The notes below the pieces were generated by a model. It had not been told where the DNA came from and did not search any database. It saw nothing but the letters and a program-made list of their open reading frames with translations. Shown in pieces: positions 7,403-15,715 of a stretch of DNA of 64,000 nucleotides (its first letter is position 1; each line of letters starts with the position of its first letter). Both the position numbers and the translations under genes were made by a program. This stretch comes from Olivibacter sp. XZL3 (GTDB lineage: Bacteria; Bacteroidota; Bacteroidia; Sphingobacteriales; Sphingobacteriaceae), in NCBI RefSeq assembly GCF_004368405.1, contig NZ_SBJH01000011.1:67016-131015 (forward strand). Direction: 5' to 3'.

Positions 7403-8191
7403 CTAACGGAATTTCAGCTCCACGTATACCGGCAAGTGATCCGATGCGTATTGTTCATCAATAACTTCATGCCTTACGACCTCAAACCGCCCTTTCGGTC
7501 TGAACATAATGAAATCGATTTCCCGGTTCGGTGATTCGACTGGTATGGTAAAACCCTTATTAATGGCGCTCCGCTGAAAATGCGCGTCCAGCTGACGGAC
7601 GGCCTCACTGTCGGGCTTCGCGTTAAAATCACCGCCCAATATCATGGGGTAGTCTAATTCAGCCGTCAAGTCGGCAATATGCCGCACTTGCAACAATCTA
7701 TTTTCGGCTTTCAGATCGAGATGCGTACAAGCAAAAATCACCCGTTTTCCGGCATGTGGCTCCACAACGGCCATGGCTATGGTTCGCGGCTCCCCGCCTA
7801 CCCCTTCAGCCATCGGTAGCGGATGCTTTTCAGTGCTGATAAACGGATGCTTGGAAAGAATGGCAACGCCGTATTCCCCACCCTGGTGATCGATCGCCTT
7901 AGCAAAATAATGACGCATACCGGTAAGTCGGCCCAATTCCTCAGCCTGATCAGAGTCTGCGCCCGAGCGTTCGGTTCGCACATCCACTTCTTGCAGTGCC
8001 ACCAATTCCGCTCCGCTATCGCGAATAACGCGAGCGATAGCTTCCAGATCGATGTGATCCGCCTTGGATGGCGGATTTGCATGGTGGATGTTATAGGTAA
8101 GTGTTTTCAAAGACTGTGCATAGCCCGAAATTGCCGAAAAGAGCAACAGGACACAGATAAAAATCATACATTGATAGCGATTGTTCTTCAT
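7403..8191 (-). CDS. Secreted endonuclease/exonuclease/phosphatase-fold hydrolase
   Basis: The 262-residue protein starts with a clear signal peptide (hydrophobic FICVLLLFSAISGYAQ). The EEP metal-hydrolase motifs follow in order: TYNIHHAN, ALQEVDVRTER (metal-binding Glu), THLDLK, GGDFNAKPDS (catalytic Asp/Asn), EIDFIMFRP, and the terminal SDHLPV with the catalytic His. The fold covers DNases, sphingomyelinases and inositol phosphatases. Export to the periplasm or surface favours a phosphodiesterase on lipid or nucleotide substrates. It appears monocistronic. Confidence 0.88.
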   Translation of the reverse strand: MKNNRYQCMIFICVLLLFSAISGYAQSLKTLTYNIHHANPPSKADHIDLEAIARVIRDSGAELVALQEVDVRTERSGADSDQAEELGRLTGMRHYFAKAIDHQGGEYGVAILSKHPFISTEKHPLPMAEGVGGEPRTIAMAVVEPHAGKRVIFACTHLDLKAENRLLQVRHIADLTAELDYPMILGGDFNAKPDSEAVRQLDAHFQRSAINKGFTIPVESPNREIDFIMFRPKGRFEVVRHEVIDEQYASDHLPVYVELKFR

Positions 8192-8617
8192 CTTGTTTGT
8201 AATGAGCCGACCAGAACTGAAACGGATCCAGTCAGCAATAGTGAATATCCATGATTACTGATTTGTCCATAGTAGGCGGCTCAAGCCCAATAGCAAGCCT
8301 GCGTCGCGCTTTATTTGAGAACGCTTCAAAAATACAAGGTTAAAATTAACTGCATATTAATAAAGAGATGGCCCGTATAATCCATCCATCCAATATAGTG
8401 ATAATTCCTTCCTTTACAAAGGTCGCTGCTGGAACCGGTGCACCTTTAAGGAAGCAGGATACTAAGTTTTAAAACGCGATATCCAAAAAAAGCGTATTCT
8501 TTGCGAGCAGCAGATAATAAAGTGGCTAAAGAAGAAGGGCAATTAAAGAATCTCTCAACTAAAGCACGTTCGTTTTGTTTTTTAAGAGGGCAAACTTATC
8601 TTTAATGAAGAAGCAAT
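8192..8617. other. Gene-free gap upstream of two small membrane proteins
   Basis: I see no convincing coding sequence here. A structured inverted repeat lies at 8408-8454. The rest is AT-rich and should hold the promoters of the divergent neighbours. Confidence 0.5.
8408..8454. repeat. Bulged hairpin, possible structured RNA
   Basis: CTTCCTT (8408-8414) pairs with AAGGAAG (8448-8454), and AAAGGT (8418-8423) pairs with ACCTTT (8442-8447). This gives 13 pairs with a 3-nt bulge. The apical loop is GC-rich (GCTGGAACCGG). No T tract follows and no known riboswitch core motif is apparent. Confidence 0.45.
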
Positions 8618-8815
8618 ATGAAAGAAAAAACATACCAAGGAAAAAAGCTGGAACAAAAACCACTTTTGAAGCAGCTGCGTGAACAAGTACTTCCGATCCG
8701 TGAAGGAGACTCGTCGGGCAAGCGCGTGGCTAAACACATCGGATTCGTATTATTTATCATTTTTTTTGCCGCCCTTACCGCCGCACTTGGGGCTGCAGCC
8801 GTTATTTTCGCTTGA
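8618..8815 (+). CDS. Small single-pass membrane protein, unknown function
   Basis: The 65-residue protein has a charged N-terminal half (residues 1-40, many Lys/Arg/Glu) and one C-terminal hydrophobic helix of about 22 residues (GFVLFIIFFAALTAALGAAA). It ends almost flush with that helix, so the N-terminus would be cytoplasmic. ATG 8618 follows a purine-rich sequence (AAGAAGCAAT). The stop is separated by a single base from the start of the next gene, which implies co-translation. I do not recognise a family. Confidence 0.6.
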   Translation: MKEKTYQGKKLEQKPLLKQLREQVLPIREGDSSGKRVAKHIGFVLFIIFFAALTAALGAAAVIFA

Positions 8816-8816
8816 T

Positions 8817-9251
8817 ATGCGTATACTATTACATCCTTTGTTCTTAACAGGCTGCTTTACCTGGCTTGCTGTCCGCAAATTACGAACCGTCTGCGAACTT
8901 CCTGGATTTATAAACGATTACCTAACCGACATTTTCGCCATCCCGGTTATTGGCACAATGGTATTAACCTTTATGCGCCTACTCATCGTTCGCAACAACC
9001 TCTATATCTTTCCTGCGAGCTATGTATACGTTATGGTGATTTATACGACTTTAGTGTTTGAAGGAATTTTACCAAGAGTGGCTAACGCTTATACTGCAGA
9101 CATTTTCGATGTCTTGGCCTATGCATTGGGCGGAGCGCTTTTCCACGTAAGCATTAACAAACCGCTAAATCCCAACACAGGCAACAATGATCGCGGCCCT
9201 GTTTCGTTTAGAAGTTACAAAAAAGCACAAGAAGCCGTCTCAAAAGCATAA
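8817..9251 (+). CDS. Multi-pass membrane protein with VanZ-like end, unknown function
   Basis: The 144-residue protein has three or four hydrophobic segments: PLFLTGCFTWLAV, a stretch around IPVIGTMVLTFMRLLIV, SYVYVMVIYTTLVFEG, and DVLAYALGGALFHV. The last block recalls VanZ-like proteins (D-x-L-A-x-x-x-G). It ends with a polar tail. Start ATG 8817 is one base after the TGA of the small protein at 8618, so the two form a tightly coupled pair. An earlier in-frame start would overlap that gene and gives an unlikely N-terminus. Confidence 0.65.
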   Translation: MRILLHPLFLTGCFTWLAVRKLRTVCELPGFINDYLTDIFAIPVIGTMVLTFMRLLIVRNNLYIFPASYVYVMVIYTTLVFEGILPRVANAYTADIFDVLAYALGGALFHVSINKPLNPNTGNNDRGPVSFRSYKKAQEAVSKA

Positions 9252-9270
9252 ATCACCTACCAGTTAACAG

Positions 9271-11574
9271 TTACACTTCCAGAAAATTTTCTTTATGGTT
9301 CTTCAAACATTCTTTTATCCTCTTGGTGTCCCCCACTAGCCAAACAATGTCACCAGCTAATATAACTTCAGACGATTTCGGGATGAGGATCCGTTCGCCA
9401 TTTCTTTCGATTCCCACTACATGACTTCTGAGGTCGTTTCGAATACCGGATGTTTTTATTGTTTTACCACAATAAGGGTTTGCCTCTGTAACGCTGGCTT
9501 TGATCATTCCGATATCGTTGATATCGACATCTTCTTCCATATCCTCCTTGAAATCTGTTTGTTCAAAAACTGCCTTGATTTGCGTTATCTGTTCATCTGT
9601 CCCCAATATGCCGACCTTGTCGCGTGGCAATATGCGTTGCTTTCCGCCAGGAAGGTGGGCAATTCGTTCATTTCTCCGGATGTACACGATATCAATACCG
9701 TATTTTTCTTTCCAGTTTAACTCATACAGTGTCATCCCTGCAAAGGCAAAGGTATCGCTGGCCTCCAACTCTGTAACATAGGCGTTCCATTCCTGCAGGT
9801 GCGCTCCTACCTCCTCGTTTTTATGTTGTAATTCGACACTTCCTTTATTCTGAAGATACTCAAGTCGTTCCCGTTCATTCAGGTTAAACATGAACTGCTG
9901 TTCTATTCTTTGGTAAATCCGCTGGATTCTTTCAGAGAAAAACCACAGCAACAGCACAATAAGCGGTACAGCTATGATAAGCGCATGTCGGGTAGTTGTG
10001 ATCTGGTCGATAAAAAAGCCGATGACGAATATACCTAACAGGCATCGGACAGCATTGATTATGATACCGGTTGCTGAATAATTTAAGTAATATGCATTGA
10101 CGGTCTGGCTTCCCTTTTTTACATGGATCTTCTTAATCAGAATGGCCCAAAGGAAAGGTGACGCCAACAATGATGCCGAAGTTATCAACACGATATTACG
10201 CCATACGACCTGATCTATTCGTGCATCTATGAATGGAATGAAGACATATTTGAACAGCAAAGCGATTGCTATTAAGATAATACTATTGATAAGCAAGATT
10301 CTGTTATATACGCTTAGCATTTTTTTCCAAAGCGGATCCCGTTGGTTCTTTTGCGCCTCAGAGGTGAAAGAATCCAGCCGGGCCAACCATTTCGCCGGAA
10401 ATATTTTTAAAATAATATTGTATAAAGGTTCCGAAAACCTTATCAGGTAGGGTGTAGTAAACGTAGTAACGGCCGAAACACCAACAGCTATCGGAAATAG
10501 AAATTCGGAAATCACGCCGAGCGACAATCCTAAAGAGGCCACAATAAAGGCAAATTCGCCGATCTGGGCCATACTTGTGCCTATTTGTACAGCTTGCTTT
10601 AAGGGTTGTCCCGAAATTAAAGCCCCTAACGCGCTGAAGAAAAATTTTCCCGTGATGGTGAGTACGGTTACGGCAAAAATGGGGCCCGCATAGGTATACA
10701 TCGCCTGCGGATCAATCATCATGCCGACAGAGACAAAGAAGATGGTACCAAAAAACTGTTTAATCGGTTGTGTAAGGTGTTCTATTTTTTCTGCCAATAC
10801 AGTTTCTGCAATCAACGAACCCATTACAAACGCACCTAGTTCAGCAGAAAAGCCAACTTGGGTGGCCAGTAATACCATTCCAAAGCAAAGACCGATGGAA
10901 AGGATCAGAATCGTCTCCTCATCCATCCACTTTTTAGTCTTTTTTATAAACACCGGCAGCAGATAGATACCGACGAGAAACCACAACACCAAAAAGAAAC
11001 CCAGCTTAAGTATGGTAAAAATAATTTCCAATCCTTCAACCTGTTCGGCAACAGCCACCGTGGACAGCAACACCATGAGTAAAATGACAATAATGTCCTC
11101 CACCACCAAAACACCAAAAACGACTTTGGCGAACTGCTTAGATTTCAGCCCCAATTCATCAAAGGCCCGTAGGATAATGGTAGTGGAAGAGCTAGCCAGC
11201 ATACCGGCAAGAAAAAGGCTATCCATCTCGTTCCATCCCAATAAATGACCTGTAAGGTATCCACCTAATCCCACGAATAATATTTCAATGGTAGCTGTAA
11301 TGGATGCAGAACCACCCACTTTCATCAGTTTTTTAAAACTAAACTCTATGCCCAAACTGAACAGCAGCATGATGACACCGATTTCAGCAAAAGTGTCTAT
11401 ATTTTCGTGATCTACGATCGTAGGTAGGTAGCTAAAATGCGGCCCCACCAAAAAGCCGGCAATGATATAGCCCAATACCAGCGGCTGTTTAATTTTCTTA
11501 AAAAGAATCGTAACCAACGCTCCAACCAAGAGGATGAGCGCCATATCCCGTATCAGTTCTGGTAAATGCGCCAT
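9271..11574 (-). CDS. CPA2-family cation:proton antiporter with C-terminal RCK_C-like domains
   Basis: The 767-residue protein begins with a Na+/H+ exchanger domain (about 1-390). Signature blocks are QPLVLGYIIAGFLVGPH, ASSSTTIILRAFDELGL and VFGVLVVEDIIVILLM, where the acidic pair in VVED is the ion-binding site of electroneutral and KefB-type antiporters. Residues about 420-570 hold about four further helices. Two soluble C-terminal segments follow (about 625-690 and 695-765). They resemble TrkA-C/RCK_C folds (GIDIVYIRRNER; VVGIERNGERILIP...GDIVWLVG). No TrkA-N nucleotide-binding domain is evident, so this is not a standard KefB/KefC. A K+ or Na+ efflux role in the inner membrane is likely. 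Confidence 0.88.
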   Translation of the reverse strand: MAHLPELIRDMALILLVGALVTILFKKIKQPLVLGYIIAGFLVGPHFSYLPTIVDHENIDTFAEIGVIMLLFSLGIEFSFKKLMKVGGSASITATIEILFVGLGGYLTGHLLGWNEMDSLFLAGMLASSSTTIILRAFDELGLKSKQFAKVVFGVLVVEDIIVILLMVLLSTVAVAEQVEGLEIIFTILKLGFFLVLWFLVGIYLLPVFIKKTKKWMDEETILILSIGLCFGMVLLATQVGFSAELGAFVMGSLIAETVLAEKIEHLTQPIKQFFGTIFFVSVGMMIDPQAMYTYAGPIFAVTVLTITGKFFFSALGALISGQPLKQAVQIGTSMAQIGEFAFIVASLGLSLGVISEFLFPIAVGVSAVTTFTTPYLIRFSEPLYNIILKIFPAKWLARLDSFTSEAQKNQRDPLWKKMLSVYNRILLINSIILIAIALLFKYVFIPFIDARIDQVVWRNIVLITSASLLASPFLWAILIKKIHVKKGSQTVNAYYLNYSATGIIINAVRCLLGIFVIGFFIDQITTTRHALIIAVPLIVLLLWFFSERIQRIYQRIEQQFMFNLNERERLEYLQNKGSVELQHKNEEVGAHLQEWNAYVTELEASDTFAFAGMTLYELNWKEKYGIDIVYIRRNERIAHLPGGKQRILPRDKVGILGTDEQITQIKAVFEQTDFKEDMEEDVDINDIGMIKASVTEANPYCGKTIKTSGIRNDLRSHVVGIERNGERILIPKSSEVILAGDIVWLVGDTKRIKECLKNHKENFLEV

Positions 11575-11854
11575 ATCTATAATTCGTTTCGTTTACTAAG
11601 TAGGCTTTTCCGACCATAAAAAATCACATATATTTATACGCCGTTTGCTTTTCGTTATTTTCTGCCGCCTATCCCACAAATCCTTCTCGACTAGCGTCTC
11701 CTGCTCATCGCCGATTAATGCTCCATTTCCCACTGAATGGAAGTTATATACTCTCCCTCCCAATGATGCCAATACGGGTTTTTCCAATATATTTCATTGG
11801 GCTGTAATGACACATCACAATCTTAGTGCAATAAATAATCTCGGTGCCACCGTT

Positions 11855-12202
11855 TCATATATGGATAAACAGCGAAGTGCGCTCCCGTTGCTCCAGATTT
11901 TTTGTTCTATGCCCTTTCCCTACCGTATCCTCTACAAGTAGGATTTCGCCTGTTTGGAATATACGCGTTTCCCCCATCGAATTCTCAATCTGTACCCCTC
12001 CGTCCAACAATACGATAAACTGCTTTTGTGGAGCACAGTGAAAATCATAGTCATAATCGGCCGATACTTTCCTGAATTGAACGACCTTAACCATAAAATG
12101 ATCAGAGAGCCGACCGATTTCGCCATGATCCTTTAACGGAATTTCCATTTCGTCAAAAACGGAGTCTCCATTTGCATTACTATAGATACGGGTTATTCTC
12201 AT
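11855..12202 (-). CDS. Cupin-fold protein, unknown function
   Basis: The 115-residue protein reads as a single cupin barrel: FHCAPQKQFIVLLDGGVQIE as motif 1 (His and Gln positions) and GEILLVEDTVGKGHRTKN as motif 2 with a terminal His. The family is often annotated only as cupin-domain protein, and no substrate is evident. It is 57 bp downstream of the small GNAT gene on the same strand, so the two may be co-transcribed. The 280 bp to the antiporter gene contain nothing recognisable. Confidence 0.7.
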   Translation of the reverse strand: MRITRIYSNANGDSVFDEMEIPLKDHGEIGRLSDHFMVKVVQFRKVSADYDYDFHCAPQKQFIVLLDGGVQIENSMGETRIFQTGEILLVEDTVGKGHRTKNLEQRERTSLFIHI

Positions 12203-12259
12203 TTTTAAAAACTCATTATGTTATAGCCTAATAGAAGTCAGCGTCCGCTGGACTTGCTT

Positions 12260-12556
12260 TTAATCCGGAATAAGCCATACATCATTGTAAACCTCAGGAT
12301 GACGCTGGAACTGCGCGTACACGTACGGACATAACGGTACAATCTTCAGCCCGTTTTCACGGGCGTAGGACGCCAACTCTTCCAACAGTACTTTCGCAAA
12401 GCCCCTCCCTTCATATTCCGGATTTACCTCCGTATGGTAAACCGTCAACTTACCGTCGCCCACGGAAATTTCCATGATTCCGGCTTTGCTTTCGTTAGAA
12501 AACAACTGGACTTCTCCCTGATTACTGTCGCTTAATACTACTTCTGTTCTTTCCAT
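12260..12556 (-). CDS. Small GNAT-type N-acetyltransferase
   Basis: This 98-residue protein matches the short YjdJ-like GNAT group (COG2388). The beta strands GIMEISVGDGKLTVYHTEV precede the acetyl-CoA binding loop EYEGRGFAKVLLEEL, a Q/R-x-x-G-x-G/A variant. The C-terminal CPYVYAQFQRHPEV block is characteristic of this group. It probably acetylates a small cytoplasmic amine, but the substrate is unknown. Confidence 0.82.
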   Translation of the reverse strand: MERTEVVLSDSNQGEVQLFSNESKAGIMEISVGDGKLTVYHTEVNPEYEGRGFAKVLLEELASYARENGLKIVPLCPYVYAQFQRHPEVYNDVWLIPD

Positions 12557-13151
12557 TTTCCGATATGAGCAAGAAACCTTTCAGGCGTCTTTGTAAATTT
12601 TTATATATAATGCAATCCTAGTACCTTATCATCCATATCTTCTAATATTTTAAGCTAAGTTACTGTTAGGCAAATTGATCTGCGTTAACCTAGATTAATA
12701 AATGAGGCTACGATATGGCTTTTTAATGATAAACCTCTAATAGACAAAAACAAGTATTCTCGGATTATCATGGCGAACAGCCCCCACCAATAAGACAAAA
12801 AGGTTATTTAATTTGTTTAAATATTTGATTGCAATTTAACACCTTTACCAGGTTCGGTTCATTTAATTAGTTTAAGAAATAATGACAAGCAAAATTTGCT
12901 GTTAAAAATAGCTTTCAGGTAGCTGTCATTACACGATAGCAGCGATACCGCAATACTGATAGTCGAAAACTCGTATCTAAAGGTATTCTTAATATCACAA
13001 ATCCTGCATATATGTACACCACGAACTAAAGAGTTAATAACATAGGGAAGATGACGCCAATATAGGCAATTGATATATCGTAAACATTCCTTTTTCGTTT
13101 ACAAGTGATTTCCTAACAGCTGGATTAACTTACGACATTCCTTTGATAAAC
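12557..13151. other. Gene-free AT-rich region
   Basis: About 600 bp without a convincing coding frame on either strand. It should contain the promoter of the GNAT/cupin pair on its left. Its right end is the cold-shock gene's terminator. No repeat or RNA motif that I can support was found. Confidence 0.5.
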
Positions 13152-13177
13152 AAAAAAGCTGCCTTTGGGGGCAGCTT
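13152..13177 (-). terminator. Intrinsic terminator of the cold-shock gene
   Basis: Read on the minus strand, AAGCTGCC (from 13177) pairs with GGCAGCTT around a short loop. It is followed by six T (13157-13152). It lies about 30 bp past the csp stop codon. Confidence 0.85.
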
Positions 13178-13204
13178 CAATGAACGGGTTCCCACGTTCT
13201 AATC

Positions 13205-13396
13205 TTAGATAAGTTTCACATTTACCGCACTAGGGCCTTTCTTTCCCTGTTCCACTTCGTATGATACGTCGTCATTTTCGCGGATACGGTCGATAAGACC
13301 CGATGAGTGGACAAATACGTCCTTACCACCACCAACGGGGGTAATGAATCCGAAACCCTTGGTTTCATTGAAGAATTTTACTACTCCTTCTTGCAT
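13205..13396 (-). CDS. Cold-shock (CspA-family) single-stranded nucleic-acid-binding protein
   Basis: The 63-residue protein is a single cold-shock OB fold. RNP1 is KGFGFI (13-18) and RNP2 is VFVHSS (27-32). The N-terminus MQEGVVKFFNETKGFG is near-canonical. It acts as an RNA chaperone in the cytoplasm. The transcript probably begins near 13520, so the 5' UTR is about 120 nt. That UTR contains a T-tailed hairpin. Confidence 0.95.
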   Translation of the reverse strand: MQEGVVKFFNETKGFGFITPVGGGKDVFVHSSGLIDRIRENDDVSYEVEQGKKGPSAVNVKLI

Positions 13397-13466
13397 TGTT
13401 TTCTTAAATTAATAAATGAATTGGTTTTGAACTTTTTGCAGCCAAAACCTTCTACTGCGATTCGAC

Positions 13467-13502
13467 CAAAAAAGAAAAATCCGGCATGTGGGTTATTCCG
13501 GA
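13467..13502 (-). promoter_or_regulatory. Attenuator-like hairpin in the csp 5' UTR
   Basis: On the minus strand TCCGG (13502-13498) and CCGGA (13484-13480) can pair. They are followed at once by a T-rich run over 13479-13467 (TTTTTCTTTTTT). This has the form of an intrinsic terminator placed between the csp promoter and its start codon. Confidence 0.45.
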
Positions 13503-13526
13503 CTTCGCATATCAACCTAACCTGCA

Positions 13527-13534
13527 CAAAGATA
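13527..13534 (-). promoter_or_regulatory. Bacteroidota -7 promoter element of the csp gene
   Basis: The minus strand reads TATCTTTG at 13534-13527, an exact match to the Bacteroidota -7 consensus TAnnTTTG. A weak TTA-containing -33 region is about 20 bp upstream. It predicts transcription from about 13520. Confidence 0.6.
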
Positions 13535-13912
13535 AAAATTTACACCATTATTTAAGGTAATATCCAGAAACTGGTTAGTTATTCCCGGAAAGTATACATC
13601 GACGCGCTTAGCGCATCGCAGACTGCACGTATTTCCCGGTTGGCGCTGAACCGGCTTAAAGCGTATATACCTTATACAATTTCACCATTTAACCACCCTT
13701 TACTCACTATTAAAGCTACTGCTTATAGCTTAAAGCTAGGCCCTCCCTTCTCTCTTGAAGTATAGCCTCCTGCCGGACACAATACAAATTACCTCAGAGG
13801 CACAAAATATAACATAAAAGTTAAAATATGGGTATTTTTTCTTCCTGTTTGATCAAAAATTCACAGGCAAAATGTGAAGAATACGTCCATATTTGTATAT
13901 TAGCCACCGTTT
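13535..13912. other. Intergenic region between csp and cassette A
   Basis: About 380 bp with no convincing gene. The sequence CATATTTGTA just upstream of the sigma gene (13888-13897) is one mismatch from the -7 consensus and may be its promoter. Confidence 0.4.
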
Positions 13913-14503
13913 ATGTTGCAAAAAGGCCATATATCCGACGAGAAGTTGGTACAGCTTCTAAAAACAGGCAATAAGCTGGCCTTTACCATTATTTATGACC
14001 GATATTGGAAATCCTTACTGTCCATAGCCTACAACCATTTAAAAGATCCGGTCAAAGCCGAGGAATTGGTACAGGATATTTTCTTGGATCTTTGGGCCAG
14101 ACGGGAGCATTCGGCTATCGACAACCTCCGTTCTTACCTCGCCGGTGCTATCAAATTTTCCGTTTTCAAAACCATCTACAGAGAAAAACGGCGCAAAGAG
14201 CTGCTAGATAATCACGAGCAACAAGTGGAGCACGTGTTTAACGAACAAAGAATAGACCTGCGAATTATTCAGGACACACTTGAGGGTTTGGTTAATGAAC
14301 TACCCAAACAATGCAAACTGGTATTCAAAAAAAGTAGGTATGAATACAAGCCCAATAAAGTAATCGCAAATGAGTTAAATATTTCCGAAAAGTCAGTCGA
14401 GGCAAACCTAACCCGAGCGCTGAAGTCGCTACGATATAGCCTGGAGCGAGCCGGTATTTTATCGCTCCTCTCTTTTATGCTTAGTAATATTTTCGGCAAA
14501 TAA
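13913..14503 (+). CDS. ECF RNA polymerase sigma factor, cassette A
   Basis: The 196-residue protein has region 2 around LAFTIIYDRYWKSLLSIAYN and the core-binding segment AEELVQDIFLDLWAR. Region 4 (about 130-185) has LPKQCKLVFKKSRYEYKPNKVIANELNISEKSVEANLTRALK as the HTH, so both domains are complete. It lacks extra C-terminal domains. It is followed 143 bp later by a FecR anti-sigma gene and a SusC gene, the FecI/FecR/FecA-like arrangement. It should direct polymerase to the cassette when SusC signals substrate. Confidence 0.93.
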   Translation: MLQKGHISDEKLVQLLKTGNKLAFTIIYDRYWKSLLSIAYNHLKDPVKAEELVQDIFLDLWARREHSAIDNLRSYLAGAIKFSVFKTIYREKRRKELLDNHEQQVEHVFNEQRIDLRIIQDTLEGLVNELPKQCKLVFKKSRYEYKPNKVIANELNISEKSVEANLTRALKSLRYSLERAGILSLLSFMLSNIFGK

Positions 14504-14608
14504 TCCCTACCCCGGTACAGATTTCTCTGCATTTTAACCGTTAGCAAGGACAGGTTAATATCTCAAAAAAGAAAAAAATCAATTTTATATATAGGGGTGC
14601 CTATAATT

Positions 14609-14620
14609 TAGGGTACTATA
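14609..14620 (+). promoter_or_regulatory. Candidate cassette promoter motif upstream of fecR (A)
   Basis: TAGGGTACTATA lies 26 bp before the fecR start. A GGGGTGCC block is 15 bp upstream of it (14594). Similar TAGGGTA/TATAGGTA elements precede the fecR genes of cassettes B and D. This makes it a candidate ECF-dependent promoter, on sequence similarity only. Confidence 0.35.
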
Positions 14621-14646
14621 TTAATAAATAGCTCTACGAAACGCTG

Positions 14647-15606
14647 ATGGAAGACAAATTGCTACGCGAACTGATCGAAAAATATATGAACGGAACGGCA
14701 ACCCGAGAGGAAACGAAGCGGTTGCTGGACTGGTATCAAAAAGTCAATGCAGAAGAAAACATTTGGCACGAAGAAGAAAGTGAAGAGCATGTCCATGGGC
14801 GTATTTTGTCAGGCATTCAAAAACGTATGGGCGAAAAAACGATAATAAAGAAGAAGCGACTGTTGCAGATGGCGAGCGTGGCGTCTATTATCCTCGCATT
14901 GGGAATCGGACTGTTTGCCTATTTTCACTATGCTTCAATCGGCGCCGATATACGAGAGGACATTCCGTTAACCGCCACGGAAAACAGGTATGTTGTTTTA
15001 CCTGACAGCAGTTTGGTGCTGTTGCGCCCCGGAAGTGAGATCCATTACAATAAAAAAGACTTCAATAACGTGGATAGGCAAGTCCGATTAATCGGCGAAG
15101 CATATTTTGATGTCCGGCAACGCGCAGGTAAGCCTTTCATTATCCTTACCGATCAAATGAAGGTACGTGTTCTGGGCACTTCCTTCACTGTAAAGGCCTA
15201 TCCCGAACAACAGAATATTGTTGTCAATGTGAAGGAGGGAAAGATACAAATGGAAAGTGATCAAAATGACCTAGCCATCCTTACTGCGGGACAGCAAGCC
15301 ATTTATAGCAAGCGCGAAAAGTCGATCTTGAAAAACAAACTCGCAGCAGCAGCGCCTGAAAATTGGATTGCCAGAGACATGATATTTGACGCTACACCTT
15401 TCCGGGAATTGGCTGACCGCCTTGAAAACCGATACAAGGTAAAGATTGCTTTTAAAAATCCGGCCTTGGAAAAGTGCCCTATAACGGGGAAGTTTACAGG
15501 TACTGAACCCCTGAGCTTAGTATTGAAAATCATTAACCAAACAAGAGGAACCGACTACACAATACGTGGACGAACGATCGAAATAGACGGCGAGGGATGT
15601 AACTAA
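14647..15606 (+). CDS. FecR-family anti-sigma factor, cassette A
   Basis: The 319-residue protein has a cytoplasmic N-terminal sigma-binding helix region (about 1-75), one transmembrane helix (LLQMASVASIILALGIGLF, about 76-95), the periplasmic FecR domain (about 110-225, with LIGEAYFDV and MKVRVLGTSF) and a C-terminal DUF4974 domain (about 250-319). It should hold the cassette A sigma factor inactive and relay the signal from the N-terminal domain of SusC. Its own stop is followed by the leader region before susC. Confidence 0.93.
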   Translation: MEDKLLRELIEKYMNGTATREETKRLLDWYQKVNAEENIWHEEESEEHVHGRILSGIQKRMGEKTIIKKKRLLQMASVASIILALGIGLFAYFHYASIGADIREDIPLTATENRYVVLPDSSLVLLRPGSEIHYNKKDFNNVDRQVRLIGEAYFDVRQRAGKPFIILTDQMKVRVLGTSFTVKAYPEQQNIVVNVKEGKIQMESDQNDLAILTAGQQAIYSKREKSILKNKLAAAAPENWIARDMIFDATPFRELADRLENRYKVKIAFKNPALEKCPITGKFTGTEPLSLVLKIINQTRGTDYTIRGRTIEIDGEGCN

Positions 15607-15636
15607 TATTTTTAATAATCTTAACCAAACTTGACG

Positions 15637-15715
15637 ATGAAAAAGAAGACGGAAACACCCTAAATCGAAGCAAAAAAAAACTCCCTAGCCGTGGAAAGCA
15701 ATAGGGAGCGGAGTT
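15637..15715 (+). promoter_or_regulatory. fecR-susC leader A: eight-codon ORF plus hairpin
   Basis: ATG 15637 opens an eight-codon ORF (MKKKTETP, stop 15661-15663) preceded by TTAACCAAAC. Eighteen bases later CTCCCTA (15681-15687) and TAGGGAG (15702-15708) form a hairpin. An alternative outer pair AACTCC/GGAGTT (15679-15684, 15710-15715) is mutually exclusive with part of it. The same mini-ORF plus hairpin order occurs before susC in cassettes C and D. Confidence 0.5.

Noticed and set aside
8679..8816. Upstream start at 8679 for the VanZ-like membrane protein
   Set aside because: It overlaps the 65-residue gene in another frame. ATG 8817 gives a proper membrane-protein start one base after its stop.
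11596..11941. Open frames in the gap between the antiporter and cupin genes
   Set aside because: Overlapping frames on both strands, no domain and no ribosome-binding site. Treated as non-coding.
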